Shown in pieces: positions 38,940 to 48,039 of a stretch of 64,000 bases of DNA. Numbering within the stretch: the stretch's first letter is position 1; each line of letters begins with the position of its first letter. The DNA comes from Syntrophobacterales bacterium (GTDB lineage: Bacteria; Desulfobacterota; Syntrophobacteria; Syntrophobacterales; Thermodesulforhabdaceae), in the NCBI GenBank assembly GCA_026417655.1, contig JAOACS010000031.1, forward strand, positions 159,085-223,084. The letters run 5' to 3'. The position numbers and the translations under genes are program-made. The notes beneath the pieces were generated by a model. The model saw only the letters and a list, made by a program, of their open reading frames with translations, ran no database searches and was not told the origin of the DNA.

Positions 38940-41900
38940 ATGATAAGGGTTACTCATGATAGAGTAAAGGGGAGGGTTCGTCTTCGCATTAAGGCTCTTA
39001 AAGATAACCCGATTCTTAAGGCCTATCTTAGAGAAAAGCTTACATCCCTTGATGGGATTTGCGATCTTCGCCTCGGAACCGCAACCGGAAGTCTTCTTGT
39101 ATTCTACAAACCCCCTATAGAAACCCTAGATGACGTATTAAGGATTGTTAATGATCTACTTTCTCAATTTTCACTAAAGAGAAAATCTACTGACTTAAAG
39201 CCGGCAATCATCGACGATGTCAGTAAACCACAGGTTAACAATGTTTATTCCCCTACTCTATCTTCGGAACCTCCCTGGCACAGTCTTAAACCAGAAGAAT
39301 GCTTAGCCTATTTTGAATCTTCTATGGGTGGACTCTCAGAAAAAGAAGTCTCGAGAAGAGTTTCCCTATGGGGTTCCAATGATATAAACACAGGAACTAA
39401 GGTTTCTGGATGGCAGCTCTTTGTAAAGCAGTTTGCCTCTCTTCCCGTTATTCTTCTTGGAGCGGTAAGTGTTGTATCGATTGTGACGGGAGGACTGGGG
39501 GATGCTCTAATCATTTCTGGAGTAGTGGTTGCTAATGCTCTCATAGGCTATATCACAGAGAAAAGCTCAAATGAAGCGATCGTTAGTCTCCAAAGCATTG
39601 AAGAAGATGAGGCTATTGTAATACGTAATGGGAAGGAGATCATAGTCCCTAGGAAAGATTTAGTGCCTGGGGACATAATGGTGATAAAGGCTGGCCATAA
39701 TATTCCAGCCGATGGAAGGCTAATAAAGGCTGAAAATCTTTATGTAGATGAATCACCCCTTTCCGGTGAGAGTTTGCCGATTGAGAAAAAAGCCAATGTT
39801 ATACTACCTGAGGCTACTTCCATTTTCGAACGGATAAACATGGTATATAGAGGGACTTTAGTTGTTGGAGGAAGTGGTATTGCGGTGGTAGTGGCGACGG
39901 GATTCTCTACTCACCTAGGAAAACTCCAAACCCTTCTTCAGGAGATTAGCGTTCCAAAGGCTCCCATAGAACATCAACTTTCAAAGCTTGGAGTCCAACT
40001 TGTATGGTTATGTCTACTTGTCTGCACAATGTGTTTTCTAATCGGTATGGCTAGAGGATACGGATTTTTAACAATGGTGCGCCTTAGCCTAGCTCTAGGA
40101 GCTGCTGCTATTCCTGAGGGACTCCCATCGGTTGCAACAACTACCTTTGCATTGGCCATAAGGAGAATGAGCAAGCGGGGTGTTTTAATCCGTGATCTTA
40201 CATCCGTAGAAGCTCTTGGAGCAATCCAGATTCTATGCATAGACAAAACAGGAACCATTACTGAGAATCGAATGGAGGTTCAGGAAATCTATGCAGGAGG
40301 AAGCTATTATAGGGTGGAAAATAATACTATTTTGAGCAATGGTGAACCTATTTCGCCTCACGAAAGTAGCAATCTACGGAAGATTCTCGAAATATCTTGC
40401 CTATGCACTGAAGCTCAACCCACTAAAGTCGATAACCAACTCTCCTTTAAAGGATCTCCTACAGAGGTTGCTCTCATCACCTTAGCAAACGCAAATGCGA
40501 TCCCCTGCAAGGAGATCAGGAAAGTGTACCCCTTAAAATATATGTGGCTACGTTCCGAAAATCGCCCCTATATGATAACTATTCATGAAAATGGGAATAA
40601 GAATAACTTCTTGGCTGTTAAGGGAAATCCGAAAGCGGTTCTGAGAATTTGCTCTTACGAACATAATAACGGAAAGATTAAAGCCCTTTCCGACGAAAGA
40701 ATAGAAGAAATTATAAAGGAGAATGAGCTCCTTTCTTCAAGGGGTCTAAGAGTCTTAGGTTTTGCCTATGGATATAGCGAAGAGATCAATGATGAACCCT
40801 CGGATCTAATCTGGTGCGGACTTATTGGAATGGCCGATCCGATCAAGTCAGAAGCCCGAGAGATGGTTAGAGCTCTTCGCCGAGCTGGTATAAAAGTTGT
40901 TATGCTCACAGGTGATCAAGAGCTTACCGCCACATCCGTTGCTAAGACCATAGATGTTTCTGGCAAAGAGGATATTCGAGTAATCGATGCATCAAACTTC
41001 AATAGTGCTAAATCCCTAGAGGAGATAAGTTCCGATATCCACGAAGTGGATGTTTTTTCTCGCGTTAGCCCTTCCTTAAAGCTTATGATAGTTCAGGCAC
41101 TTCAGCAATCAGGAAAGGTTGTGGGAATGACGGGAGATGGAATTAACGATGCCCCTGCCCTAAAGGCAGCCGATGTGGGTGTATGTATGGGGAGAAATGG
41201 AACCAAGATATCCCAAAAGGTAGCTAATGTGGTGTTGGAAAATGATGATCTCATTACTCTAATTGCAGCGATAGAAGAAGGACGCACTATACAGGACAAT
41301 ATAAAAAAGTCTGTTCACTTTTTCCTCTCTAGCAATTTAAGTGAGATATTGATGCTTACAAGTTGTATAGCCCTTGGCCTACCTAATATGCTAAATCCCA
41401 TGCAGCTCCTTTGGATAAATCTTATTTCGGACATATTCCCAGCCGTTGCTCTATCACTCGATCCTCCTTCTCCCGATGTTCTTTCCCGTCCTCCAAGGAA
41501 TGCGAATGAACCTCTTTTTGGGAAGAAGGATTTTTCGGAGATGCTTCGTGAATCTTCGGTTATGGCTTCAGGTTCCCTTATGGCAGGCCTAGCTACCCTA
41601 ATAAGAAGTGGAGACATAGGAAGGGCTAGCACCGTAGCTTTCCACACGCTTTCACTCTCCCAGCTACTCCACGCTATTGTGTGTCAACAGCGTAAGGGTA
41701 AAGACTCTCTTTCTTCCAATCCAATCTTAACGGTTGGTATACTAAGTTCTATGCTTCTCCAGGTGCTGGCGGGGATTATACCAGTGACACGCCAATTACT
41801 TAGACTCTCCCCTGTCAGTTTATTAGATTGGCTATTGGTAGCGCTAACAACAGGAATTACCTTCGTTATCAATAAAAATTTAAGTGTAGCCACTTCGCCT

Positions 41901-42068
41901 TCGAAGAGCTTAAAACTTGTCGTGCCTTTAAATAGAGAAACAGCTTGCGAGAAGCAAACGCTCCCCCAAGCCGTTAAAGAGGATATGATAGATTCGAGGT
42001 TCTTTATACTAGAATCGTCAGAAAAGAAAGGGGTGTATTCCTTAGAGCCATATCTAAGGCAACATTGA
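38940..42068 (+). CDS. P-type cation ATPase, calcium-pump-like core with N-terminal HMA2 domain
   Basis: A 1042-residue pump. Residues 1-80 are an HMA2 domain (KGRVRLRIK, GTATGSLLVFY). The P2-type core follows: SPLSGESLP (actuator), AAIPEGLPSV in helix 4, the phosphorylated Asp in DKTGTITEN near 433, and GDGINDAPALKAADVGVCMG near 740. Helix 5 has SSNLSEI and helix 6 LLWINLISDIFPA, so Asn, Glu, Asn and Asp match the calcium-binding residues of SERCA (SSNVGE and NLVTD, plus PEGLP), with Ser for one Thr. This suggests Ca2+ or Mn2+ rather than copper or zinc. The last 70 residues are a cytoplasmic tail. Confidence 0.92.
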   Translation: MIRVTHDRVKGRVRLRIKALKDNPILKAYLREKLTSLDGICDLRLGTATGSLLVFYKPPIETLDDVLRIVNDLLSQFSLKRKSTDLKPAIIDDVSKPQVNNVYSPTLSSEPPWHSLKPEECLAYFESSMGGLSEKEVSRRVSLWGSNDINTGTKVSGWQLFVKQFASLPVILLGAVSVVSIVTGGLGDALIISGVVVANALIGYITEKSSNEAIVSLQSIEEDEAIVIRNGKEIIVPRKDLVPGDIMVIKAGHNIPADGRLIKAENLYVDESPLSGESLPIEKKANVILPEATSIFERINMVYRGTLVVGGSGIAVVVATGFSTHLGKLQTLLQEISVPKAPIEHQLSKLGVQLVWLCLLVCTMCFLIGMARGYGFLTMVRLSLALGAAAIPEGLPSVATTTFALAIRRMSKRGVLIRDLTSVEALGAIQILCIDKTGTITENRMEVQEIYAGGSYYRVENNTILSNGEPISPHESSNLRKILEISCLCTEAQPTKVDNQLSFKGSPTEVALITLANANAIPCKEIRKVYPLKYMWLRSENRPYMITIHENGNKNNFLAVKGNPKAVLRICSYEHNNGKIKALSDERIEEIIKENELLSSRGLRVLGFAYGYSEEINDEPSDLIWCGLIGMADPIKSEAREMVRALRRAGIKVVMLTGDQELTATSVAKTIDVSGKEDIRVIDASNFNSAKSLEEISSDIHEVDVFSRVSPSLKLMIVQALQQSGKVVGMTGDGINDAPALKAADVGVCMGRNGTKISQKVANVVLENDDLITLIAAIEEGRTIQDNIKKSVHFFLSSNLSEILMLTSCIALGLPNMLNPMQLLWINLISDIFPAVALSLDPPSPDVLSRPPRNANEPLFGKKDFSEMLRESSVMASGSLMAGLATLIRSGDIGRASTVAFHTLSLSQLLHAIVCQQRKGKDSLSSNPILTVGILSSMLLQVLAGIIPVTRQLLRLSPVSLLDWLLVALTTGITFVINKNLSVATSPSKSLKLVVPLNRETACEKQTLPQAVKEDMIDSRFFILESSEKKGVYSLEPYLRQH

Positions 42069-42375
42069 AAAACACCCTTGTCATAAAAGAGAGTGCTTTA
42101 GAGTCTTGCCCATCCCCGAAAAGGTTCTCTCGATTATTCGATTCGGTGTTAATGTAACCATAATCCTGCAAACACTTAATTAAGTTATTGGAGGAAGTTA
42201 GATCACAATCATAATGAATAACCACACTACCAGTTATAGGATTACAAATTACCTTTTCGACTCCCTTTAGGCTTTCCAGAAAGCTTCTAAGTTTAGTAGC
42301 ATTCTCAGGGTTGTTGTAGATTAACGGTACCTTAATACGCAAACGACCAGGAATCATGTGAAGTAAATAGTTCAT
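42004..42375 (-). CDS. small HMA2-domain protein, convergent with the ATPase gene
   Basis: Start 42375 follows GGGAGG at 8 bases. The 123-residue protein has an HMA2 domain (MIPGRLRIKVPLIYNN, then CNPITGSVVIHYD) that closely parallels the other two in this block. A 24-residue hydrophobic/amphipathic C-terminus follows (RVFFNVALDMALRNTPLSFLTILV). Its last 65 bases overlap the end of the ATPase gene on the other strand. It lies 19 bases after the zinc-ribbon gene. Confidence 0.7.
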   Translation of the reverse strand: MNYLLHMIPGRLRIKVPLIYNNPENATKLRSFLESLKGVEKVICNPITGSVVIHYDCDLTSSNNLIKCLQDYGYINTESNNRENLFGDGQDSKALSFMTRVFFNVALDMALRNTPLSFLTILV

Positions 42376-42394
42376 CTCTATTTCCTCCCATGAA

Positions 42395-42667
42395 TCAATT
42401 CTCTGACATCTCCAGTTGGTCCGAAGAAATATACCCTCGACACCTCGGGTAGGTTGAGCATCGGAAAAAGATGTATTTCCCCCTTCGATGGTGGACGTGC
42501 ATTTTGCAGCCACACAAAGGGCAAAGAGGCCTTTCTGGTTCCACTTTTTTCGAAGGATTCTCTACAAACTGTAACAAACATGCCTTACACTGATACCTTC
42601 TTTTTTTATTGGTGGAAAAACCGTACTTATAAATGGCCTCACTTCCACATCTGGGACATTTAGACAT
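42395..42667 (-). CDS. double zinc-ribbon protein
   Basis: Start 42667 is chosen because GAGGAG lies 6 bases upstream. The 90-residue protein has two ribbons. The first, CPRCGSEAIYKYGFSTNKKRRYQCKACLLQF, resembles the zinc ribbon at the start of IS1-type InsA proteins. The second, CPLCGCKMHVHHRRGKYIFFRCSTYPRCRGY, resembles the C-terminal zinc fingers of topoisomerase I. No transposase catalytic domain or inverted repeats are near, so it is not a complete mobile element. It probably binds nucleic acid or protein. Confidence 0.7.
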   Translation of the reverse strand: MSKCPRCGSEAIYKYGFSTNKKRRYQCKACLLQFVENPSKKVEPERPLCPLCGCKMHVHHRRGKYIFFRCSTYPRCRGYISSDQLEMSEN

Positions 42668-42786
42668 CTCCATCTCCTCAGTTGTTACCATTAAATTATG
42701 AATATGGTGTTTTGGTGCCGCAATTATGACAATTTTGTGAATCTGAATGGCTCACTCTTATGATAGTATAAATGGGGGATCAAAAT

Positions 42787-42815
42787 TAAAAAAGGACAGG
42801 CCTTTAAGCCTGTCC
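42787..42815 (-). terminator. intrinsic terminator after the ABM gene
   Basis: An 8-bp stem (42794-42801 with 42808-42815) with a 6-base loop is followed on the minus strand by a long T tract. Confidence 0.85.
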
Positions 42816-42867
42816 AAAGTCTGCAATATAACTAAGGAAATTAACTCCCTTGAACCCCTAAGTTCTC

Positions 42868-43164
42868 TCAGATACCAAGATCATAACGATAAACACTTAT
42901 CTTTGGCGGGCTCTTGAGATAGTTACTAATCTCAGCTTCAATAGCTTTTCTCTCATCGCTTTCAGCCCACCGCTTCCAATCTTCGAAGCTATTCCAGGTG
43001 CTAACCACCAAATACCTTCTCGGATTATCGTATGAGATCAAGGTCTCACCGGAAATATATCCATGGGATCTCATAGCTCTGGCTCTTAACTTGATAAGAG
43101 AATTATAAATATCAAGTTCGCGTCCCTCCTCAATTTCCCTCTCGATAAACACTTTAACGGCCAT
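42868..43164 (-). CDS. antibiotic biosynthesis monooxygenase (ABM) domain protein
   Basis: Start 43164 follows AGGAGGG at 7 bases. The 98-residue protein is a single ferredoxin-like ABM domain: MAVKVFIEREIEEGRE, then RYLVVSTWNSFEDWKRWAESDER near residue 50-75. Such domains serve in quinone or heme oxidation but many have no known reaction. It is a single gene divergent from the FMN-protein gene at 43417. Confidence 0.8.
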   Translation of the reverse strand: MAVKVFIEREIEEGRELDIYNSLIKLRARAMRSHGYISGETLISYDNPRRYLVVSTWNSFEDWKRWAESDERKAIEAEISNYLKSPPKISVYRYDLGI

Positions 43165-43416
43165 AATCGCCCTCCTAGTTTTTTTATTGGTTACAAAAAA
43201 ATTCTCCCCATCTTTGATTATACCTCCCAAAGCATCGTCGAAAAGTAATTTCAGGTTTCTGACTCTATAGTCTATCTGGTGTAATTTTTTCTGGTTTCCT
43301 CCGATTTAGTTTCTTGACACTAATTTAGGTCCATACTAATTAAGTGTGACTTAAATAAGGGAAAAATTTGATTTTTAGTAGACTGAAATTACATCGGCAA
43401 AGGGAGGCGTAATCAA
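43165..43416. promoter_or_regulatory. divergent promoter region with imperfect inverted repeat
   Basis: TTGACA at 43314-43319 is a good -35 box for the plus-strand gene, with only a weak -10 (TAATTA at 43337). The sequence from GACACTAATT (43316) to AATTAAGTGTGAC is an imperfect inverted repeat across this promoter and may bind a regulator. Confidence 0.4.
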
Positions 43417-45060
43417 ATGGACATGAGGTTTTCCAAAAGCAATGATGTGCTCGGTACCGTAAACCGTGGTAATCCCACAGAATCTAGTCTATGCACTTTA
43501 TGTAGAGCCGATTGTCAAGGTAAATGTGAGACATGGCTAGCAAGTCTTGTAGGAAGGAAACTCCTCTATCCTCGAGACTTTGGTATTGTAACCGCCGGAG
43601 CAAATAATACAACCCACGTGGGCGTTTCTTATAACTCCCTTAGAATTCAAGGATATGCCTACGGAGCCCAGGGACTTCCTGAGTCCCTTTCTAATTCTCC
43701 CGACGATTGTATCTTCCCCAATGTGGACATAAGCACCGAATTCGGAAACGAAGTGAAGACCAAGGCTCGAGTTCCAATTATGACCGGAGCCTTAGGTTCC
43801 ACACCCATAGCCGCAAGATATTGGGAACCTATAGCTGTAGGTGGCGCATTAGTGGGCGTCCCCATAGTAGTTGGTGAAAATGTTGTAGGCATTGACAAAG
43901 AAGCGGAGTTTAAAAACGGGCGGGTTGTGAAGGCCCCAGAACTCGATCGCCGAATAGAAACCTACCTTAGATATTATGATGGCTACGGTGGTATTTTTGT
44001 TCAAATGAATGTAGAGGATACAAGAAATGGTGTAGCTGAGTATGTCATCGAAAAGTATGGAGACAAGTGCATTATCGAACTCAAATGGGGACAGGGCGCC
44101 AAAAACATAGGTGGTGAAATTCAAGTAACAAGTCTCGATTACGCCATCTTCCTTAAAAAGCGTGGCTACCTTGTTGATCCCGATCCGGAACTACCTCAAG
44201 TTCAGGCAGCCTTCAGAAGCGGTGCAATTCGTTCCTTCGCCCGCCATAGCCGCTTAGGAAATACCAATCTTAGCCGATGGGATCTTGTTCAAGAAGCCTT
44301 TATGAATCATATCGAATACTTAAGAAAGCTTGGTTATAAGAAAATTTCCCTCAAAACAGGATCCTATGGAATGGAAGACCTCGCCATGGCTATAAAATTT
44401 GCAAGTGATGCCGGGTTAGATCTTCTCACAATTGACGGATCTGGCGGAGGGACAGGTATGAGCCCATGGAATATGATGCAAAGTTGGGGTGTTCCCTCCC
44501 TTCTCCTCCACGCCAAAGCCTATGAATATGCATCAATCCTCGCTGCCAGAGGAAAACGAGTGGTAGATCTCTCCTTTGCAGGAGGTTTTGCTCTAGAAGA
44601 TAGCATATTCAAGGGTCTTGCTCTAGGAGCTCCCTATGTAAAAATCATCTGTATGGGAAGGGCCCTCATGATTCCTTCCTTCCTAGGATCCAATATTGAA
44701 GGTGTTATCAAACCCGAAAGAAAGGCTGCCGTATGGGGCAATTGGGACAATCTGCCCAAAACAGTTAGCGACATTGGAACCTCTCCAGAGCAAATCTTTG
44801 CTTGCTATTTCGAAGTGGAAAAGAAAGTTGGAAAAGAGGAGATGAAAAACATCCCCTTTGGGGCCATTGCTTTTTGGACACTTGCCGACAAGCTTTCCTG
44901 TGGTCTACAGCAACTCATGGCCGGTGCGAGGAAGTTTTCTCTCAAGGCCATTTCTCGAAGTGACCTTGTTGCTGCAAACCGGGAAACAGCTCAGGAAACT
45001 GGAATTACCTTCATCTGTGATGCTAATGACGAGATAGCCAAGAAGATCTTAAATTCCTAG
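43417..45060 (+). CDS. FMN-binding glutamate-synthase-family protein
   Basis: A 547-residue TIM-barrel protein of the FMN-binding glutamate synthase family. CTLCRADCQGKC at residues 26-37 is an N-terminal Fe-S type motif. The FMN-barrel marks ELKWGQGAKNIGGEI near 225 and IDGSGGGTGMSPW near 345 match glutamate synthase, but the C-terminal 3Fe-4S motif (CxxxxxCxxGxCPxG) is absent. No amidotransferase domain is attached. It may be an amide- or 2-oxoacid-specific relative. GGGAGG precedes the ATG. glnA and a complete GOGAT set are close by. Confidence 0.8.
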   Translation: MDMRFSKSNDVLGTVNRGNPTESSLCTLCRADCQGKCETWLASLVGRKLLYPRDFGIVTAGANNTTHVGVSYNSLRIQGYAYGAQGLPESLSNSPDDCIFPNVDISTEFGNEVKTKARVPIMTGALGSTPIAARYWEPIAVGGALVGVPIVVGENVVGIDKEAEFKNGRVVKAPELDRRIETYLRYYDGYGGIFVQMNVEDTRNGVAEYVIEKYGDKCIIELKWGQGAKNIGGEIQVTSLDYAIFLKKRGYLVDPDPELPQVQAAFRSGAIRSFARHSRLGNTNLSRWDLVQEAFMNHIEYLRKLGYKKISLKTGSYGMEDLAMAIKFASDAGLDLLTIDGSGGGTGMSPWNMMQSWGVPSLLLHAKAYEYASILAARGKRVVDLSFAGGFALEDSIFKGLALGAPYVKIICMGRALMIPSFLGSNIEGVIKPERKAAVWGNWDNLPKTVSDIGTSPEQIFACYFEVEKKVGKEEMKNIPFGAIAFWTLADKLSCGLQQLMAGARKFSLKAISRSDLVAANRETAQETGITFICDANDEIAKKILNS

Positions 45061-45065
45061 AGGTT

Positions 45066-45098
45066 AAAAAGGGGGCGCCCTATTAAGATCGCCCCCTT
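45066..45098. terminator. bidirectional terminator between convergent genes
   Basis: A 9-bp stem (45069-45077 with 45090-45098) has an A-run on its left, so a T-run follows it on the minus strand at the end of glnA. Confidence 0.85.
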
Positions 45099-45116
45099 AC
45101 GCATAGTTTTTAGTTT

Positions 45117-46529
45117 TTAAATATCAAAGTAGAGGTGAAATTCATAAGGATGGGGTCTAAGTTTTACTGGATCTACTTCCCTTTCCCTCTTATAATCAAG
45201 CCACATATCTATTACATCCTGAGTGAAGACCCCGCCCTTCATCAGGAATTCATAATCCTTTTCCAAGGCCGAAAGGGCTTCCTCTAGAGAGCCAGGCGTT
45301 GATGGCACGCCCTTTAATTCCTCAGGCGAAAGAGCATAGATGTCCTTGTCTAAAGGTTCACCGGGATCGATCCGATTTTCTATCCCATCTATGATAGCCA
45401 TTAGCATTGCGCTAAAGGCAAGGTAGCCGTTACAGGATGGATCAGGTGTCCTAAATTCAATACGTTTAGCCTTTGGTGAAGCAGAATACATTGGAATACG
45501 AATGGCGGCGCTACGGTTACGGCTTGAGTAAGCCAAATTAACTGGTGCTTCGTATCCGGGAACTAATCTTTTATAAGAGTTAGTGGTAGGATTTGTAAAA
45601 GCGCAAAGAGCTGGTGCGTGCTTAAGGATACCACCTATAGCATAGAGTGCAATCTCACTAAGCCCTGCGTATCTATCCCCAGCAAAGAGAGGTTCACCAT
45701 TTTTCCAAAGGCTTATGTGGGTGTGCATTCCTGAACCATTGTCGCCGTAGAGAGGTTTCGGCATGAAGGTAACAGTTTTACCATGTCGACGAGCAACATT
45801 TTTGATAATATATTTAAACCACATTAACTGATCGCCCATCTTAACAAGGGGAGCAAAGCGCATATCAATTTCTGCCTGACCGGCTGTCGCTACTTCATGG
45901 TGTTGGCATTCAACCTTAATTCCAATCTGCTCCATGATAAGAGCCATCTCAGTTCGGATGTTTTGCAATGTATCTGAAGGGGGAACTGGGAAATAACCCT
46001 CTTTATGGCGGAGTTTATAACCTAGATTAGGTTTTTCCTCCTTACCGCTATTCCAGATTCCTTCTTTGGAATCTATAAAGTAGTAGCCATAATTAGTTGC
46101 TGAATCATAGCGAATGTCGTCGAAGATAAAAAATTCCGCCTCTGGACCAAAGTAGGCTACATCCGCGATCCCTGTAAACTTTAGGTATTCCTCAGCTTTT
46201 TGAGCTATGTAACGGGGGTCACGGGTATAGCGTTCTCTGGTAACGGGATCTACGATGTTACAAATAAACGAAAGAGTTGGAACCTCCATAAAGGGATCTA
46301 TAACGGCCGTTTCCGCATCGGGAATCACTAACATATCACTCGCGTTAATAGGTTGCCAGCCCCGGATACTCGATGCATCAAAACCAAAACCATCTTCAAA
46401 AGAAGACTCTTCCAATTCACCTATGGGAACTGAAAAATGTTGCCACAAACCGGGAAGATCAAGAAATTTCAGATCTACCATTTTAACACCATTGGCTTTT
46501 GCAAATTCTAAAACTTCTTTGGGCGTCAT
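45117..46529 (-). CDS. glnA: glutamine synthetase, type I
   Basis: Start 46529 follows AGGAGA at 7 bases and gives 470 residues, the GSI length. GS joins ammonia to glutamate. Visible marks are [18 protein letters not shown] near residue 50, EAEFFIFD near 129, GNGSGMHTH near 262, [30 protein letters not shown] near 320 and [19 protein letters not shown]. The adenylylation site Tyr is kept in [11 protein letters not shown] near 395, so covalent control is possible. It is transcribed away from the GOGAT genes with a sigma-54-like promoter upstream. Confidence 0.97.
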   Translation of the reverse strand: MTPKEVLEFAKANGVKMVDLKFLDLPGLWQHFSVPIGELEESSFEDGFGFDASSIRGWQPINASDMLVIPDAETAVIDPFMEVPTLSFICNIVDPVTRERYTRDPRYIAQKAEEYLKFTGIADVAYFGPEAEFFIFDDIRYDSATNYGYYFIDSKEGIWNSGKEEKPNLGYKLRHKEGYFPVPPSDTLQNIRTEMALIMEQIGIKVECQHHEVATAGQAEIDMRFAPLVKMGDQLMWFKYIIKNVARRHGKTVTFMPKPLYGDNGSGMHTHISLWKNGEPLFAGDRYAGLSEIALYAIGGILKHAPALCAFTNPTTNSYKRLVPGYEAPVNLAYSSRNRSAAIRIPMYSASPKAKRIEFRTPDPSCNGYLAFSAMLMAIIDGIENRIDPGEPLDKDIYALSPEELKGVPSTPGSLEEALSALEKDYEFLMKGGVFTQDVIDMWLDYKREREVDPVKLRPHPYEFHLYFDI

Positions 46530-46589
46530 AGGTTCTCCTCTCTCCTTCAGGTAAAACTTTAATCTTCTTATGCAGTATTTACTCACTTC

Positions 46590-46605
46590 ACAACTTTCAT
46601 GCCAA
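46590..46605 (-). promoter_or_regulatory. possible sigma-54 promoter of glnA
   Basis: On the minus strand the bases read TTGGCAT-GAAAG-TTGT with correct GG-to-G spacing, but the -12 dinucleotide is GT instead of GC. Transcription would start about 50 bases before glnA. It is weaker than the plus-strand match nearby. Confidence 0.4.
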
Positions 46606-46843
46606 CTTCCTGTATTTTTTTTTATAATACCTTAGAAATCCTTTTTATCAAACTGGAAAAAAGGATGCTTGAAGGACTTTTAGGATCACCTCCCATTGAA
46701 ACCACGAAATAGTGATTCAATGAACAAAATTGAGCAAAGTTAAGAATTTAAGGTTAGAGTTGCACAATTATGGGCATTTATCAATACTGAGCTAAAAATT
46801 GACTAAAAAGTAATACCCAACAAAAGTAGTATCCCCATCATTG
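46606..46843. promoter_or_regulatory. intergenic region between glnA and GOGAT
   Basis: The region is AT-rich and carries no gene. TGCAC-N7-GGCA near 46761-46776 is an imperfect dyad that resembles an NtrC site (TGCACC-N5-GGTGCA), about 70 bases upstream of the plus-strand sigma-54 promoter. The match is partial. Confidence 0.3.
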
Positions 46844-46859
46844 TGGAACACTTATTGCT
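46844..46859 (+). promoter_or_regulatory. sigma-54 promoter of the GOGAT operon
   Basis: TGGAAC-ACTTA-TTGCT matches the consensus TGGCAC-N5-TTGCA at all but two positions, with GG at 46845-46846 and GC at 46857-46858 in exact -24/-12 register. Transcription would start about 46870, some 40 bases before the GTG start of the first gene. Sigma-54 control of nitrogen assimilation is well established in bacteria. Confidence 0.7.
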
Positions 46860-46908
46860 ATACAATACTTTTTACCTAAAAATATCCCTAGTTAAAGGAG
46901 GACAGACA

Positions 46909-48039
46909 GTGTGTCGCCTTTTCGCCATAACAAGCGATGACCCCCTCTCGCCCATGGTTGCCATAAAAGCCCTTGAAATCATGAAGGAGGGTTACGATGG
47001 CTCCGGCGTGGGGCTATTCTTAACAGATCTTGGAGGTTCCTTTGAAGAAATAAAAGAGGCTCCCATACTTTCAGGGATATTTTCCCACTCTGGCATTAAA
47101 AAACTTGATCAGTTCATGATGGAACTCGGCTTTATGACAAAATATAAACTCTCTTTTAAAACCTCTAAAAACCCACCACCTGGTGTGCCTAAAAGAGATG
47201 TTTACCTTGTTCGTGCCTACGAATATCCGGAGGGGTGGGAAGGCCTAAGCCGTGAAGAAATTGAACATCGTTTGATGACCATCCGCTTAACTCTACGTCA
47301 TATGGGCGAAGAAACCGGCGATATAGTGGTCTTTAGTTTCTGGCCTGATGTTATTATGATTAAAGAAGTGGGTGATCCAATGGATGTTGCCGAATATCTT
47401 CAGCTGGATCGAAAAGAGCTCTGCGCCCGCATTATTATGGCTCAGGGACGGCAGAACACAAATTACGCCATAAACCTCTATGCCTGCCATCCCTTCTTTA
47501 TTCAAGGTATAGCCACCATGACGAATGGAGAAAACACAGCCTTTGTGCCCATTAAAGAGTTTCTCATGTCTCGAGGTTTTCCTGGTTACATAGGTTACCA
47601 GTCCGATTCCGAGGTCTTTACCCACATACTCCACTACATCCATAAAAAACTAGGTCTAGGGATTGAATACTACAAACATGTCATTACTCCCTTACAGGAT
47701 CAAGACCTGGAACATCATCCCCAGGGGAGCTTTCTGAAGGTTCTTAAAGAAACCTGTCGAAGGCTTATTATAGACGGTCCAAACTGTGTCATTGGAGTGC
47801 TTCCCGATAAATCTATGTTTATGGTCCAGGACAGAAAAAAGCTAAGACCTGGCATAGTTGGAGGAAGCGAGGGAATCTTTGCCTTTTCATCTGAAGCCTG
47901 TGCATTAGAATTCGCTATCCCTAACAGGGATAAGACAAAAGACTTTCAGCCTATGCATCTGGACACGGTCGTTGTGTCTCCAGATCGAAAGGAGATGAAA
48001 ATATGGCGTCAATCGGAACCATTGCCCCTTCCTCTTTAA
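46909..48039 (+). CDS. glutamate synthase, glutamine amidotransferase (class II) subunit
   Basis: A GTG start at 46909 is chosen because GGAGG lies 6 bases upstream and because it puts Cys directly after the initiator Met (MCRLFAITS), as the class II amidotransferase mechanism needs an N-terminal nucleophilic Cys. The 376 residues include GYDGSGVGLF near 30, HPFFIQGIATMTNGENTAFV near 205 and SDSEVFTHIL near 245. It should release ammonia from glutamine for the FMN subunit encoded next, whose start lies 37 bases inside this gene. Confidence 0.85.
   Translation: MCRLFAITSDDPLSPMVAIKALEIMKEGYDGSGVGLFLTDLGGSFEEIKEAPILSGIFSHSGIKKLDQFMMELGFMTKYKLSFKTSKNPPPGVPKRDVYLVRAYEYPEGWEGLSREEIEHRLMTIRLTLRHMGEETGDIVVFSFWPDVIMIKEVGDPMDVAEYLQLDRKELCARIIMAQGRQNTNYAINLYACHPFFIQGIATMTNGENTAFVPIKEFLMSRGFPGYIGYQSDSEVFTHILHYIHKKLGLGIEYYKHVITPLQDQDLEHHPQGSFLKVLKETCRRLIIDGPNCVIGVLPDKSMFMVQDRKKLRPGIVGGSEGIFAFSSEACALEFAIPNRDKTKDFQPMHLDTVVVSPDRKEMKIWRQSEPLPLPL

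Noticed and set aside
42395..42667. Remnant of an IS1-type element
   Set aside because: Only the zinc ribbon resembles InsA; no transposase core, inverted ends or target duplication is visible.
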